Positions 8,800 to 17,459 of a stretch of DNA of 64,000 bases are shown in pieces. Made by a program: the position numbers and the translations under genes. Origin of the DNA: Pandoraea commovens (GTDB lineage Bacteria > Pseudomonadota > Gammaproteobacteria > Burkholderiales > Burkholderiaceae); contig NZ_CABPSA010000002.1 of the NCBI RefSeq assembly GCF_902459615.1, forward strand, positions 744,001 through 808,000, written 5' to 3'. How positions within the stretch are numbered: position 1 is the stretch's first letter; each line of letters opens with the position of its first letter. Below the pieces are notes generated by a model. It ran no database searches and was not told the origin of the DNA. It worked only from the letters and a program-made list of their open reading frames with translations.

Positions 8800-9006
8800 G
8801 AAACCGGCGGGCTAAGCCGCCGGTTGAGGCCCCATCGGGGCATCGCCAGCCGCGTGTACCGGCGCGGCATGGTATGGGCCAAGGAGACTTGGCACCGAGG
8901 GGCATTGCCGTCATGCATCGGACCACCATCGGTCCCCGGCCGTGCCTATGCAGTTTGACTGCGCTTTGAGTATAGGTCGCGAGCGTCGCTCGCCAATCGG
9001 CTTTTT
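8800..9006 (+). ncRNA. Hairpin-rich candidate structured RNA element
   Basis: This stretch contains a series of perfect hairpins. Stem 8802-8810/8817-8825 is 9 bp with loop GCTAAG. Stem 8829-8833/8837-8841 has loop ATC. Stem 8878-8883/8888-8893 closes a GAGA (GNRA) tetraloop. Stem 8920-8924/8931-8935 is 5 bp. GGCAC at 8891 can also pair with GTGCC at 8942 around them. A further GCGAG/CTCGC hairpin near 8980 is followed by TTTTT at 9002-9006. The GNRA loop exists only on the plus strand. It could be a small RNA, a leader of the gene at 9219, or a relic of a mobile-element end. The rest of 8654-9218 shows nothing else. Confidence 0.4.
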
Positions 9007-9218
9007 GGATGAGCGCGCCCTCAACCCACAATGCGAACTATCAGGCACTTCCGGACTCGAAATGGCGCACGATTTCCCTTGTGACCGTGGTTTCGTCCGC
9101 GCACACTTTGCGTTCTAATGTCACCATTCCAGGCGATATCGAAAGTGGTCCGCGCCCGCACGACCCGGTCACCCCCGGTCATCGCTGACGCGCCGTACCC
9201 CAGTCAAACATTCCAATA

Positions 9219-9737
9219 ATGGCAACGAAATCTTTTCAACGATGGGCTTTGCTGGCATGCCTGTGTACTGCACAGTCGGCGTTTGCCGCCGACCAGTGCG
9301 AAGGCATTCTGATGCTGGCCAAGAGCGCACAAACCGGCTTTGAAGACGTCTCCGGTCCGCTGGTGGCGAAGAACGAGCGTGGCGAGAGCTATCAGGCGAC
9401 GTATTCGGTGCCCGGCGGCGATTGCAAGGTGTTCCGTGCGACCGGACTCGCCCCGACCTACGAGTGCATCTGGGATTACCAGAAGATCACGCCGATGGAT
9501 TTGCGCAATCAGGCGCAGAAGTTCGCGACCGACATGGCGCGCTGCACGCGCGGCGTGACGACGATGCGCACGACCACGACGAACCCGGCCGGGCTGCCCG
9601 CCGAATGGCAGAGCGCGAGCCGGAAGTACGCGCGTCCGGTCAATTTCACCATCACTGCGCAGGATCTCGTCACGCCGCGCGGCGACCGCATGCGTGAGAT
9701 TTCGTTGTCGGTGGAAAAGCAGGTCGGCGACAAGTGA
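9219..9737 (+). CDS. Exported protein of unknown function
   Basis: This 172-residue protein has a clear signal peptide (about residues 1-23, cleaved after SAFA) and a mature domain with four Cys residues, at about 27, 68, 79 and 108, probably paired as disulfides. I recognise no family. The mature part is hydrophilic, so it is probably a soluble periplasmic protein. No strong ribosome binding site precedes the ATG. It stands alone, with about 350 bp of non-coding DNA on its right. Confidence 0.75.
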   Translation: MATKSFQRWALLACLCTAQSAFAADQCEGILMLAKSAQTGFEDVSGPLVAKNERGESYQATYSVPGGDCKVFRATGLAPTYECIWDYQKITPMDLRNQAQKFATDMARCTRGVTTMRTTTTNPAGLPAEWQSASRKYARPVNFTITAQDLVTPRGDRMREISLSVEKQVGDK

Positions 9738-10089
9738 TCCGACGCGCCGTCGTCTGGCGCGTCAGACCGCTTCAAGACGAGTGCGTAGCGGCAAGATGTG
9801 GTGACACGGCGTGCGCTTTGAGGTCGTGCGGCGCAACCGCCGTCGCCCGCGCAGGCATGCTGGGCATGGGTTTGTGCTGATTCATTCGGCAAGTCCGAAT
9901 CGCATTCGTCGCCCGGTTACAAACGGTTGCAGACCGCATCGCGTATTAACATCTTTTCAGTCGACGCTCATTCGACTGTCCCGGTAAAGTCATTCATGAG
10001 GTGTATGGCGCATTGGCAATCCGCCGATGCGGGGCGCACCTCGTGCAACCGGCCCCACCGTAGCGGCCGGGAGATGTGGCTGAACCCAA
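9738..10089. other. Intergenic region
   Basis: This 352-bp stretch contains no gene I can support. Open frames here lack a signal, motif or plausible composition. It should include the promoter for the small exported protein at 10090. Confidence 0.4.
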
Positions 10090-10365
10090 ATGAGTGCGCG
10101 ACTTCGCTGTTGTTTCCTGTTACTGCTGGTGTGTGCCTACCCTGCCTGGGCCGATGGCGGGCGTGGGCGCGAAATGCTGGACGTGAACAAGGCGTCGTTG
10201 CGCGAAGACATCAGCCGTTTCAACGCGGACCGTGGCCGTGGACAGGCGGCTTACCCGAACTGGGCGTCGCCCGCCGAACCCCGTGAGCGTCAGTACACAC
10301 CGCAAGGCGAACCTCGCGGCCAGCGCGGCAATGAAGGCGGCGGACGCCGAGGACGCGGCTTCTAA
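10090..10365 (+). CDS. Small exported Arg/Gly-rich protein
   Basis: This 91-residue protein has a signal peptide (MSARLRCCFLLLLVCAYPAWA, cleaved after about residue 21). The short mature region becomes very rich in Arg, Gly and Pro toward the C-terminus (GGGRRGRGF). The segment LDVNKASLREDISRFNADRG looks like an amphipathic helix. No family is recognised. It may act as a small periplasmic cationic protein; this is inference from composition. Confidence 0.6.
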   Translation: MSARLRCCFLLLLVCAYPAWADGGRGREMLDVNKASLREDISRFNADRGRGQAAYPNWASPAEPRERQYTPQGEPRGQRGNEGGGRRGRGF

Positions 10366-10853
10366 GGCGACTGCACCACGCGCACCTGCGCACCCGATGA
10401 GTGCACCCCCGACGCCTTGCCAGTTCCACCGCTCAATCCTGTAGTACCCCTCCGTAGCCATCCCCGATCTGCACCGAATGTTGCACATGTGCAACATTGG
10501 ATACGTTCCTCCCTCCCCAAAGACATCCGTCAGTCGCACTTGAGCGACGTCCATGATTCGCGCATCACACGGCGAATGTGAGCGGTTGCTAACCCCGAAA
10601 TATACGCCTTATATCGATCCCGTTATACCGGGATTAATTGTGGCGCGGATGGTCGTCTGAATTTTGTCTCCCCACCATTTCCCAGCCACTTCGTGTGGTG
10701 CATTTTTCCTTGCCGTTCCGGTCTTTCTGCGCACGGCGGGGCTGTGCGAGAATCACGGCCGTTTATCAGGGAGGCGCTTCTCGAAAGGGCGCCAGCAGGG
10801 TCCCGTGCAGGGCGGGAGCAGGCACACAAAATACATAAACCAAGGAGAAGTCA
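10366..10853. other. Intergenic region upstream of porin
   Basis: This 488-bp stretch has no supported gene. It contains the 22-bp palindrome at 10477-10498 and an ATCCCG/CGGGAT inverted repeat at 10617-10634. It ends with a good ribosome binding site (AAGGAG at 10842) for the porin. It probably carries the regulated porin promoter. Confidence 0.5.
10477..10498. promoter_or_regulatory. 22-bp perfect palindrome, candidate operator
   Basis: The half-site AATGTTGCACA is followed directly by its exact reverse complement, with no spacer. A perfect dyad of this length about 355 bp upstream of the porin start is best explained as a binding site for a dimeric regulator. The regulator is not identifiable from the window. 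Confidence 0.5.
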
Positions 10854-11903
10854 ATGAAGCGCAGTATGGCCAAGGGCATGGGTGGGGCACTCGTTCTGGG
10901 CGCGTGCATGGGGGCGGTGAGCGCACCGGCACTCGCACAATCGAACGTCACGCTTTACGGTCAGGTCGACGCCTGGGTGGGCGCGGTCAAGAACCCGGGC
11001 GGCGACCGGGCATGGACGCAGGGCGGCGGCGGTATGTCCACGTCGTACTGGGGCATGAAGGGTAACGAAGACCTCGGCGGCGGCCTGAAGGCTGTCTTCG
11101 TGCTAGAAGACTTCTTCCGTCCGCAGAACGGTCAGTACGGCCGCTTCCAGGGCGACTCGATGTTCTCGCGCAACGCCTACGTCGGCTTGCAGTCGGACAC
11201 GGCCGGAACCGTCACGATCGGTCGTCTGACCACGTCGTACTTCGTCTCGACGATTCTGTTCAACCCGTTCGTCGATTCGTACACCTTCAGCCCGATGGTG
11301 TTCCACACCTTCATCGGCCAGGCCGGTCAGGGCGTCGTGGGCGACTCCGGCTGGAGCAACGCCGTGATGTACACCACGCCGAACTTCAAGGGGCTGACGG
11401 GCGCTGTCTCGTACGCCTTCGGTAACAAGGCAGGTGAAACCGGTCAGAACAAGTGGAGCGCCTCCGCGCTGTACTTCAACGGGCCGTTCGCGGCGACCGT
11501 CGCTTACCAGCAGGTCAAGTTCGACTCCGTGCCGGACGACATGGCCGGTATCACGGGCTTCCGCAGCCAGCAGGCGCTGCAACTGGGCGCGACGTACGAC
11601 CTGCAAGTCGTGAAGTTCTTCGGCCAGTACCAGTACATCCGCAACAACATCACCGGCGGCGGTGTGTCGGAGAACGGCGGCCAGCTCGGCGTGTCGGTGC
11701 CGTTGGGCAACGGAAAGGTGCTCGCCTCGTACGCGTACACGAAGAGCTCGGGCGCGAGCAACGTCAACCGCAAGACGTGGGCGCTGGGCTACGACTACAA
11801 CCTGTCCAAGCGTACCGATATCTACGCCGCGTACATGAACGACAAGGTCAGCACGATGTCGGGCGGCGACACCTTCGGCGGTGGCGTTCGCATGAAGTTC
11901 TGA
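10854..11903 (+). CDS. Gram-negative general porin (Burkholderia type)
   Basis: This 349-residue protein starts with a signal peptide (cleaved after APALA, about residue 28). The mature N-terminus QSNVTLYGQVDAWVG is the hallmark of beta-proteobacterial trimeric porins. Alternating amphipathic strands run to the terminal VRMKF, where the last Phe is the beta-barrel assembly signal. It forms a diffusion channel in the outer membrane. An AAGGAG ribosome binding site precedes the ATG by 6 nt. A strong intrinsic terminator follows at 11960, so it is a single-gene transcript. Confidence 0.95.
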   Translation: MKRSMAKGMGGALVLGACMGAVSAPALAQSNVTLYGQVDAWVGAVKNPGGDRAWTQGGGGMSTSYWGMKGNEDLGGGLKAVFVLEDFFRPQNGQYGRFQGDSMFSRNAYVGLQSDTAGTVTIGRLTTSYFVSTILFNPFVDSYTFSPMVFHTFIGQAGQGVVGDSGWSNAVMYTTPNFKGLTGAVSYAFGNKAGETGQNKWSASALYFNGPFAATVAYQQVKFDSVPDDMAGITGFRSQQALQLGATYDLQVVKFFGQYQYIRNNITGGGVSENGGQLGVSVPLGNGKVLASYAYTKSSGASNVNRKTWALGYDYNLSKRTDIYAAYMNDKVSTMSGGDTFGGGVRMKF

Positions 11904-11959
11904 TGCCACGGCGTGCGCGCATCGCATGCACGTGACGGTGGAATCGGCGAAGGGGCGAA

Positions 11960-11988
11960 GGGGCAGACCGTGGGGTCTGCCCCTTTTT
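11960..11988 (+). terminator. Intrinsic terminator of porin gene
   Basis: A perfect 10-bp stem (GGGGCAGACC at 11960-11969 with 11974-11983) closes a 4-nt loop and is followed directly by five T residues. It lies 57 bp after the porin stop. Confidence 0.93.
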
Positions 11989-12151
11989 CTTTGGGTGACG
12001 ACGACGTACAGGAAGCACCCCGTCAATCGCATCGGCCATTCCGCACAGCGGTTTCATGTGTCACCGATTCGACGTGTCCGCGCTATGATTTGTGCACCGC
12101 GCAAGACGGTATTCCCCGCCACCTTTCAAGCACAAACGGAGCAGAGACGAC

Positions 12152-13000
12152 ATGACGATTCAACACGTAGGCATCATTGGCGCTGGCACGATGGGTAACG
12201 GCATCGCACAGGCCTGTGCGGTGGCCGGACTGCCGGTGACGATGGTCGACATCAGCGACGCGGCCGTGCAAAAGGGCGTAGCGACGATTGCCGGTAGCCT
12301 CGAGCGCCTCATCAAGAAAGACAAGCTCACCGCTGCCGACAAGGACGCCGCCCTCGCGCGCATTACGACGTCCACCGATTACGCCGCGCTGGGCACGGCC
12401 GACATCGTGATCGAAGCGGCCACCGAGAACTTCGACCTGAAGGTGAAGATTCTCAAGCAGCTTGAAGGGGCGGTGAAGGACGGGGCGATCCTCGCGTCCA
12501 ATACGTCGTCGATCTCGATCACGAAGCTGGCGGCCGTGGTCGCCAATCCCGACCGGTTCATCGGCATGCACTTCTTCAATCCGGTGCCGCTCATGGCCCT
12601 CGTGGAGCTCATTCGTGGACTGCAAACGAGCGACGAGACGCATGCGCGCGTCGACGCGCTGGCGCGACAGTTGGGCAAGTCCCCGATCACGGTGAAGAAT
12701 GCGCCGGGCTTCGTCGTCAACCGGATTCTGGTGCCGATGATCAACGAAGCGTTCTTTGTGCTCGCGGAGAATCTCGCGTCGCCGGAGGAAATCGACGAAG
12801 GCATGAAGCTGGGTTGCAATCATCCGATCGGCCCGCTCGCATTGGCCGACATGATCGGCCTGGACGTCTGCCTGTCGGTGATGAACGTCTACTTCGAGGA
12901 GTTCGCGGACTCCAAGTATCGTCCGTGCCCGCTGCTCAAGGAGATGGTTGCGGCCGGTTATTTGGGACGCAAGACGGGACGGGGCGTCTACACGTACTGA
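12152..13000 (+). CDS. hbd: 3-hydroxybutyryl-CoA dehydrogenase
   Basis: This 282-residue protein has exactly the length of bacterial Hbd/PaaH enzymes, which interconvert (S)-3-hydroxybutyryl-CoA and acetoacetyl-CoA with NAD(P). The Rossmann motif GAGTMG lies at residues 10-15 with Asp ending the second strand (TMVDIS). The catalytic His is in GMHFFNPVPLM, and the C-terminal 3HCDH domain includes GFVVNRIL and GPLALADMIGLD. The ATG at 12152 starts the conserved domain; the longer frame upstream has no similarity. It may connect acetoacetyl-CoA from leucine breakdown to butyrate or polyhydroxybutyrate metabolism. Confidence 0.95.
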   Translation: MTIQHVGIIGAGTMGNGIAQACAVAGLPVTMVDISDAAVQKGVATIAGSLERLIKKDKLTAADKDAALARITTSTDYAALGTADIVIEAATENFDLKVKILKQLEGAVKDGAILASNTSSISITKLAAVVANPDRFIGMHFFNPVPLMALVELIRGLQTSDETHARVDALARQLGKSPITVKNAPGFVVNRILVPMINEAFFVLAENLASPEEIDEGMKLGCNHPIGPLALADMIGLDVCLSVMNVYFEEFADSKYRPCPLLKEMVAAGYLGRKTGRGVYTY

Positions 13001-13010
13001 GTGACTTGAA

Positions 13011-13035
13011 TCCGGCGCGTGCAACGCGCGCCGGA
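13011..13035. terminator. Hairpin between convergent genes, possible bidirectional terminator
   Basis: A perfect 9-bp stem (TCCGGCGCG at 13011-13019 with 13027-13035) lies between the hbd stop and the stop of the last paralog in the five-gene array. Neither side has a T-run, so termination efficiency is uncertain. Confidence 0.4.
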
Positions 13036-13057
13036 GGTGGCGAGCGACGGGCGGCGC

Positions 13058-15283
13058 TCATGCGCCGTGCGCTTCCTCGTGCCCGTTCGCAAGCGGCAAG
13101 TTAGGGGCGTCGAGAGACGTCAGCCCGCTTGACGAACCCGGTGTCCCTGACGATCCCCCCGTACTTGACGTTCTCGATACCGATCCGGCACTTCCCTGGC
13201 TGGCCAGACTTCCTCGTCGGCTTACCCCGGTGCGGCGCGGTCCGAGCGGGCGCGTGAGCGAGACGCGGTAGGCCTCGCCCGGCCGGTGCCCGACGTCGAC
13301 AAGGGCCTCGTCGAGCACGCGCCGCGTTTCCTGCGGGTTTTTCGACATGGCAAAGCCGACAGCCTTCACCCGGCTCCAGGGATCGAGCAAAAGCGTCGTG
13401 TCGTGCGCATTCATGATGAGTCCGGCGAAATTGTCGCCGGAGATGCCGTCGGCACCGGGCCCCTCGTATTCGACCGGTGTTGCAATTTCCAGGGCATCGA
13501 TTAATTCTTCGGATTCCGTATAAAGTACGAGCGCGTGAGGCGAGCGCCCCTTCGGATGAATGGTGATCATGCGGATGCAGTCGCCGTGAACGCCGTTTTC
13601 GATCAGGAAGTGAAAAAGAATCTCCGCGTTCTCCTGACAAAACGCTTCCGTGCCCAGATTCAGACGGTAATGACTTGCGGTGATGACCGCGGCGAGTCGT
13701 TGCTGTTCGTAGAGAGGCGTGTCGGGCGGAATGTGTCCGAGGGCGGTGCGGATCGCCTCCCGATTCGGGATGATCGAGTAGTCGCGATATTGCCGGAGGT
13801 CCGGCCGGTTGGAGCGCATCAGCTTCAAGCGTGACACATCGTTGTAGGCCGAGAGAATGGCGTTTTGCGCGTCGTCGTTACGCAGATGACTGAGTACCGC
13901 GTCGACTTCGTGCCGATTCAGGGCGATGCTGTCGGGCGTTGTGATACGGCTGTTTCCGCAACCGCCACCGCACAGTCGCAGTGCCTCATGCGCGACCCAC
14001 AGATCCAGATGTGGGTCGTACGTGACCGGCACCTGCGCCTTCGCGCGGCGCGGCGCGTCCACGAGCCAATGGTCGGTGTTCGATGCCTGACTCGCGAGGT
14101 AGAAGCCGTTCTGGCCGCGCAGGTATTGTTGACCGTCGATGGTCACCAATCGCGTAGCGTGACCGGGCGGGAGGCGGTGTGCAGGAATGTGTTGCGCATA
14201 TCCCTGCAAATACGTTTGCTCACCGGCGATGAACAAGTCGGGCGTCCCGTTAGACACATCGCCGAGCGAAACCTCCTGCGAGGGGGCGTCGACGCTGGCA
14301 GGGTCGAGCATGCGCTCCAGATCGTTCGCAGCCGCCTTCTTCTCGACATCCTTCAAGGCTTTCTCGGGAGACTCCATGTGGACTGCGGGCGACGGCGCGC
14401 CAGGCTTTTCCACCGTCGCTTGCGCGGCCTTCTTGCCCGCCGTACTCAGCCTCGCCGGTCGCAGGGCACTGCCGAGCGGACGCGCCAGCACGCGCGGATC
14501 GGCGCTCTGCACAATGGAAATGATCCGATCTGCGGTGATGGGTTTGCCGTCGATACCATCGGCCACGGCATCCGCCACCTCCGAGGGAAGGCGCAACATC
14601 GCGACTTCGGGAATCAGGCCCGTGGCCACATCCACGAGATGAGCGCGCTGCTGAATCTCTTCGCGCATCTGTTGGCCGACCGGGTTGCCCGTCAGTAGGG
14701 AATACATGTCCGCGACCGAATCGCCGAAGTGCCGGAACGGGGCGCTGCCGGTGCCGATCGATCTGAGCACGTCCTGTGGCGAATACTGATCTTTGAGCGT
14801 CATCGGCGCATCGACCGGCTCGACGCGAACGGCCGCGCCGACGTCGCTTGGCATAGGCTGCGCCTGATCTGGCAGCGACTGTGGCGCGCCGCCGGGCGCA
14901 TTGCCTTCCGCGTCATCATTTCCGTGGCAGGGACGCGGGACTTTCGGCACGAAGGCGGAGACCGGACCGACGGATGCGACGGGCGCTATCAGATTGGCGA
15001 CGAGCATGAGCGCGAAAGCGGCGGGCCAGACGGTCGGCGTGGCCGAGCCTGCGGCTTTACGCCGCGCGCGACCTTGCAGCAGTGGCGAATGTGTTTGCGA
15101 TGTGTACGAAGCATCTGATTGCGTCGCGAGCCGTGCGTGAGTGAACGCGGTACTAAAGTGTCGTTTCGTTTGCACATTCACACCGCCGTCGGCGCGCGCC
15201 GACGCCTTGCGGTGCTGCACGGCGTGCGAAAGCGAATAGGCGGGTGCACTGGAGGTGGCACGACGATACGAGGCGTAAGGCAT
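13058..15283 (-). CDS. Array paralog 5 (last): putative anchored/exported transglutaminase-like protein
   Basis: This 741-residue protein has a basic, Ser/Thr-rich N-terminus (1-85) and one hydrophobic segment (86-110, WPAAFALMLVANLIAPV). A conserved domain from about 167 to 265 (YSPQDVLRS to DPRVLA) follows, then a variable linker and a second conserved region with YLRGQNGFYL, the CGGGC pair Cys438/Cys442, and RSNRPDLR. The C-terminal domain has Cys549 in FCQENAEILFHFL, His583 in SPHALVLYTES and Asp634 in LLLDPWSR, resembling a transglutaminase/papain-type triad. A Ser/Gly-rich tail ends the protein. I chose the ATG at 15283 because GGAGACG precedes it as in the sister genes. No named family is recognised; enzymatic activity is inference. 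Confidence 0.85.
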   Translation of the reverse strand: MPYASYRRATSSAPAYSLSHAVQHRKASARADGGVNVQTKRHFSTAFTHARLATQSDASYTSQTHSPLLQGRARRKAAGSATPTVWPAAFALMLVANLIAPVASVGPVSAFVPKVPRPCHGNDDAEGNAPGGAPQSLPDQAQPMPSDVGAAVRVEPVDAPMTLKDQYSPQDVLRSIGTGSAPFRHFGDSVADMYSLLTGNPVGQQMREEIQQRAHLVDVATGLIPEVAMLRLPSEVADAVADGIDGKPITADRIISIVQSADPRVLARPLGSALRPARLSTAGKKAAQATVEKPGAPSPAVHMESPEKALKDVEKKAAANDLERMLDPASVDAPSQEVSLGDVSNGTPDLFIAGEQTYLQGYAQHIPAHRLPPGHATRLVTIDGQQYLRGQNGFYLASQASNTDHWLVDAPRRAKAQVPVTYDPHLDLWVAHEALRLCGGGCGNSRITTPDSIALNRHEVDAVLSHLRNDDAQNAILSAYNDVSRLKLMRSNRPDLRQYRDYSIIPNREAIRTALGHIPPDTPLYEQQRLAAVITASHYRLNLGTEAFCQENAEILFHFLIENGVHGDCIRMITIHPKGRSPHALVLYTESEELIDALEIATPVEYEGPGADGISGDNFAGLIMNAHDTTLLLDPWSRVKAVGFAMSKNPQETRRVLDEALVDVGHRPGEAYRVSLTRPLGPRRTGVSRRGSLASQGSAGSVSRTSSTGGSSGTPGSSSGLTSLDAPNLPLANGHEEAHGA

Positions 15284-15323
15284 AGCAACGTCTCCGAAGA
15301 AAATGGATGAAGCGGGCGATGCG

Positions 15324-17366
15324 TCAGTCGGCTTGCGATACAGGTTCGGACGATTCACTTCCGGGTGGTTCGATATCCCACTGTGCGGACGCGCGACGCT
15401 GTCCCGCCGCAGGCCGGACCGAGGCGCTCAGTCGAGGGCTTGAGGACGACAGCAGCGAGCTGCGCGAGGTACCCGAACTCGCCCCGGAACTACCGGGACT
15501 CCCCAGACTGGACTGACTGCCGGGCGAGCTTCGACGTGAGGCAAGCGGCCGGGTGAGCGATACCGTGTATGGACTACCGGTGCGATGGCCGATGTCCGCG
15601 AAAGCGACGTCCAGAATGTCGACGACGTCCTGTGGCTCGTTGGCCCACACAAATGAGATGGCCTTGTTGCGGCTCCACGGATCGAGCAGCAGGGTCGTGT
15701 CGCGCGTCATGTAGGCGGCCCACGCAAACTGTCCCGACGAGAGGCCGTCCAGACGCAGACTCTCGCGAAGGCGCGGCGTCGACGCGTCGAGCATGTCGAT
15801 GAAGCGGTGCGACTCCGTGAAGAGCACCATCACGTGTGGCGAACGATTCTTCGGCTGCACGGTGATCATGCGAAGCTGGTCGCTGCTCACGCCGTCCTGA
15901 AGCAGGAAGTGATAGAGAATTTCGGCGTTTTCCTGACAGAACGCCTCGGCGAACGGATGAGAGTAGTAGTACCGTGCCGTGGCTTCGGCGACGAGACCTT
16001 GCTGTTTGACGAGCGGCAGTTGCGGGTCGATGTCGCGCATCGCCACGCGTAGCGCGGCACGGTGATCGATGATCGAGTTGTCCCGCAGCATGCGCAGATC
16101 GGGACGATTGGAGCGCACCAAATGCAGGCGGCTCAGATCGGCGAAGGCGTTATGAATGGCTTCCTGTGCACCTTCATCGGTCACATGCATGGTGGCCGAG
16201 AAGATGCTGTCGAAACTCGTGGCGATGCTGTCGGGGCTGATCGGGCGGCTCGGCCCGCACCCACCGCCGCACACGCGCAGCGGCTCGTGCGCCCGCCATT
16301 GATCGGTCACGGGATCGTAAGTCACGGGCACCTGCGCGCGCGTTTGACGAGGCGCGTCGATGAGCCAGTGATCGCCGCTGAGGCCCTGCGATATGCGGTA
16401 GTAACCCGCCTCTCCGCGCAGGTAGCGATGGCCACCGACGAGGGCTAGACGTGTCGCTTTGTCGGTGGGCAACTCGGCCTGCGTGAACGTTTGCTCGTAG
16501 CCGTCGAGATGGTCGAACTCGCCCCGGATAGCGAAGCGGCTCGTCGGCTTTTCTGCGGCCAGATTGTCCTGCAAGTCGACGACCCCGATGCGTTCGTCTT
16601 TCGGGGCTAGCCACAGCGGGGACTTCGGCGGACGGCGGACGCCCGACTTTGCGGCAAGTCTCGGCGGCGCGGGCTCGGGCGCGGCAGGTGAGCCACTGCC
16701 GCGCGGGGACGCGAACTGCGTGAGTCCGATGATCCGGTCGATGGTTGGCGGCTTGCCGTCGATGCTGTCCACGGCCATATCCGAGACCTCCGCCGGTAGT
16801 CGCAACATCTGGACTTCGGGAATGAGGCCGGAGGTGATGTCGATGGCCGTCCCCCACGCTTTGACCGTCTCACGCGTCTCGTGCGGGATATCGCGGCCGG
16901 TCATGAGCGAATAAACGTCGGTCATCGACTCGCCGGTGCTCGCGAACGGCGTCCGCGCGGCAGCGACTGCCCGGAGGACATCGACTGGCGTGTACTCGGA
17001 TTTGACCTGGACTTGTGGCAAGGGCTCGGCGACAACCTCGCCGGGTATTGACGCGGCCTGGGCGTCGTGATGCCCGTCCGGTGTCAACGCGGGCTCGAAG
17101 CGATCGCGATATCCTCGCGGCAGCGATGCGGTGGCGTAAGCACCGTAGTTCGTCACCAGAAGAATCGCAAAGGCGACGGTCCACGGCGCGCTGTGGGACG
17201 AGCGCGACGGTGCGTGCGGTTCGATAGCGTTGTCGAAAGCTCGCGCGGTGCGCGCGCGACGAAATGCACGGGGGAAGCCGGCGGCATCGCATTTACGCAT
17301 CACGGTGTGCGATGGGCCATAGCATGGTGTCGTGCGCACGGCGCGACGATGGGTTGTCAAAGACAC
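15324..17366 (-). CDS. Array paralog 4: putative anchored/exported transglutaminase-like protein
   Basis: This 680-residue paralog starts with GTG at 17366, with GGAG in the same relative place as in its neighbours. The hydrophobic segment is at 62-82 (PWTVAFAILLVTNYG), with FRRARTARAFD just before it. The N-terminal domain contains YTPVDVLRA and SMTDVYSLMTGRD and ends near DRIIGLTQFASPR. The Cys pair is Cys366/Cys370, and the putative triad is Cys477, His511 and Asp562, with spacing 34 and 51 as in all copies. The tail is Ser/Gly-rich. Only 40 bp separate it from the next gene, so co-transcription is very likely. Substrate and role are unknown. Confidence 0.85.
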   Translation of the reverse strand: MSLTTHRRAVRTTPCYGPSHTVMRKCDAAGFPRAFRRARTARAFDNAIEPHAPSRSSHSAPWTVAFAILLVTNYGAYATASLPRGYRDRFEPALTPDGHHDAQAASIPGEVVAEPLPQVQVKSEYTPVDVLRAVAAARTPFASTGESMTDVYSLMTGRDIPHETRETVKAWGTAIDITSGLIPEVQMLRLPAEVSDMAVDSIDGKPPTIDRIIGLTQFASPRGSGSPAAPEPAPPRLAAKSGVRRPPKSPLWLAPKDERIGVVDLQDNLAAEKPTSRFAIRGEFDHLDGYEQTFTQAELPTDKATRLALVGGHRYLRGEAGYYRISQGLSGDHWLIDAPRQTRAQVPVTYDPVTDQWRAHEPLRVCGGGCGPSRPISPDSIATSFDSIFSATMHVTDEGAQEAIHNAFADLSRLHLVRSNRPDLRMLRDNSIIDHRAALRVAMRDIDPQLPLVKQQGLVAEATARYYYSHPFAEAFCQENAEILYHFLLQDGVSSDQLRMITVQPKNRSPHVMVLFTESHRFIDMLDASTPRLRESLRLDGLSSGQFAWAAYMTRDTTLLLDPWSRNKAISFVWANEPQDVVDILDVAFADIGHRTGSPYTVSLTRPLASRRSSPGSQSSLGSPGSSGASSGTSRSSLLSSSSPRLSASVRPAAGQRRASAQWDIEPPGSESSEPVSQAD

Positions 17367-17459
17367 GGCGAGATCTCCGAAGGACGTGCTGCGTTAGTGA
17401 CATTCTCGGTATCGACGATCAGCGCGCTACAGGGCGCTCCCCGTTCCCGTAGTACGAAC

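Noticed and set aside
8760-8970. Remnant of an IS605/TnpB transposon end
   Set aside because: Subterminal-type hairpins exist, but no tnpA/tnpB fragment or target motif could be seen; kept only as an alternative explanation.
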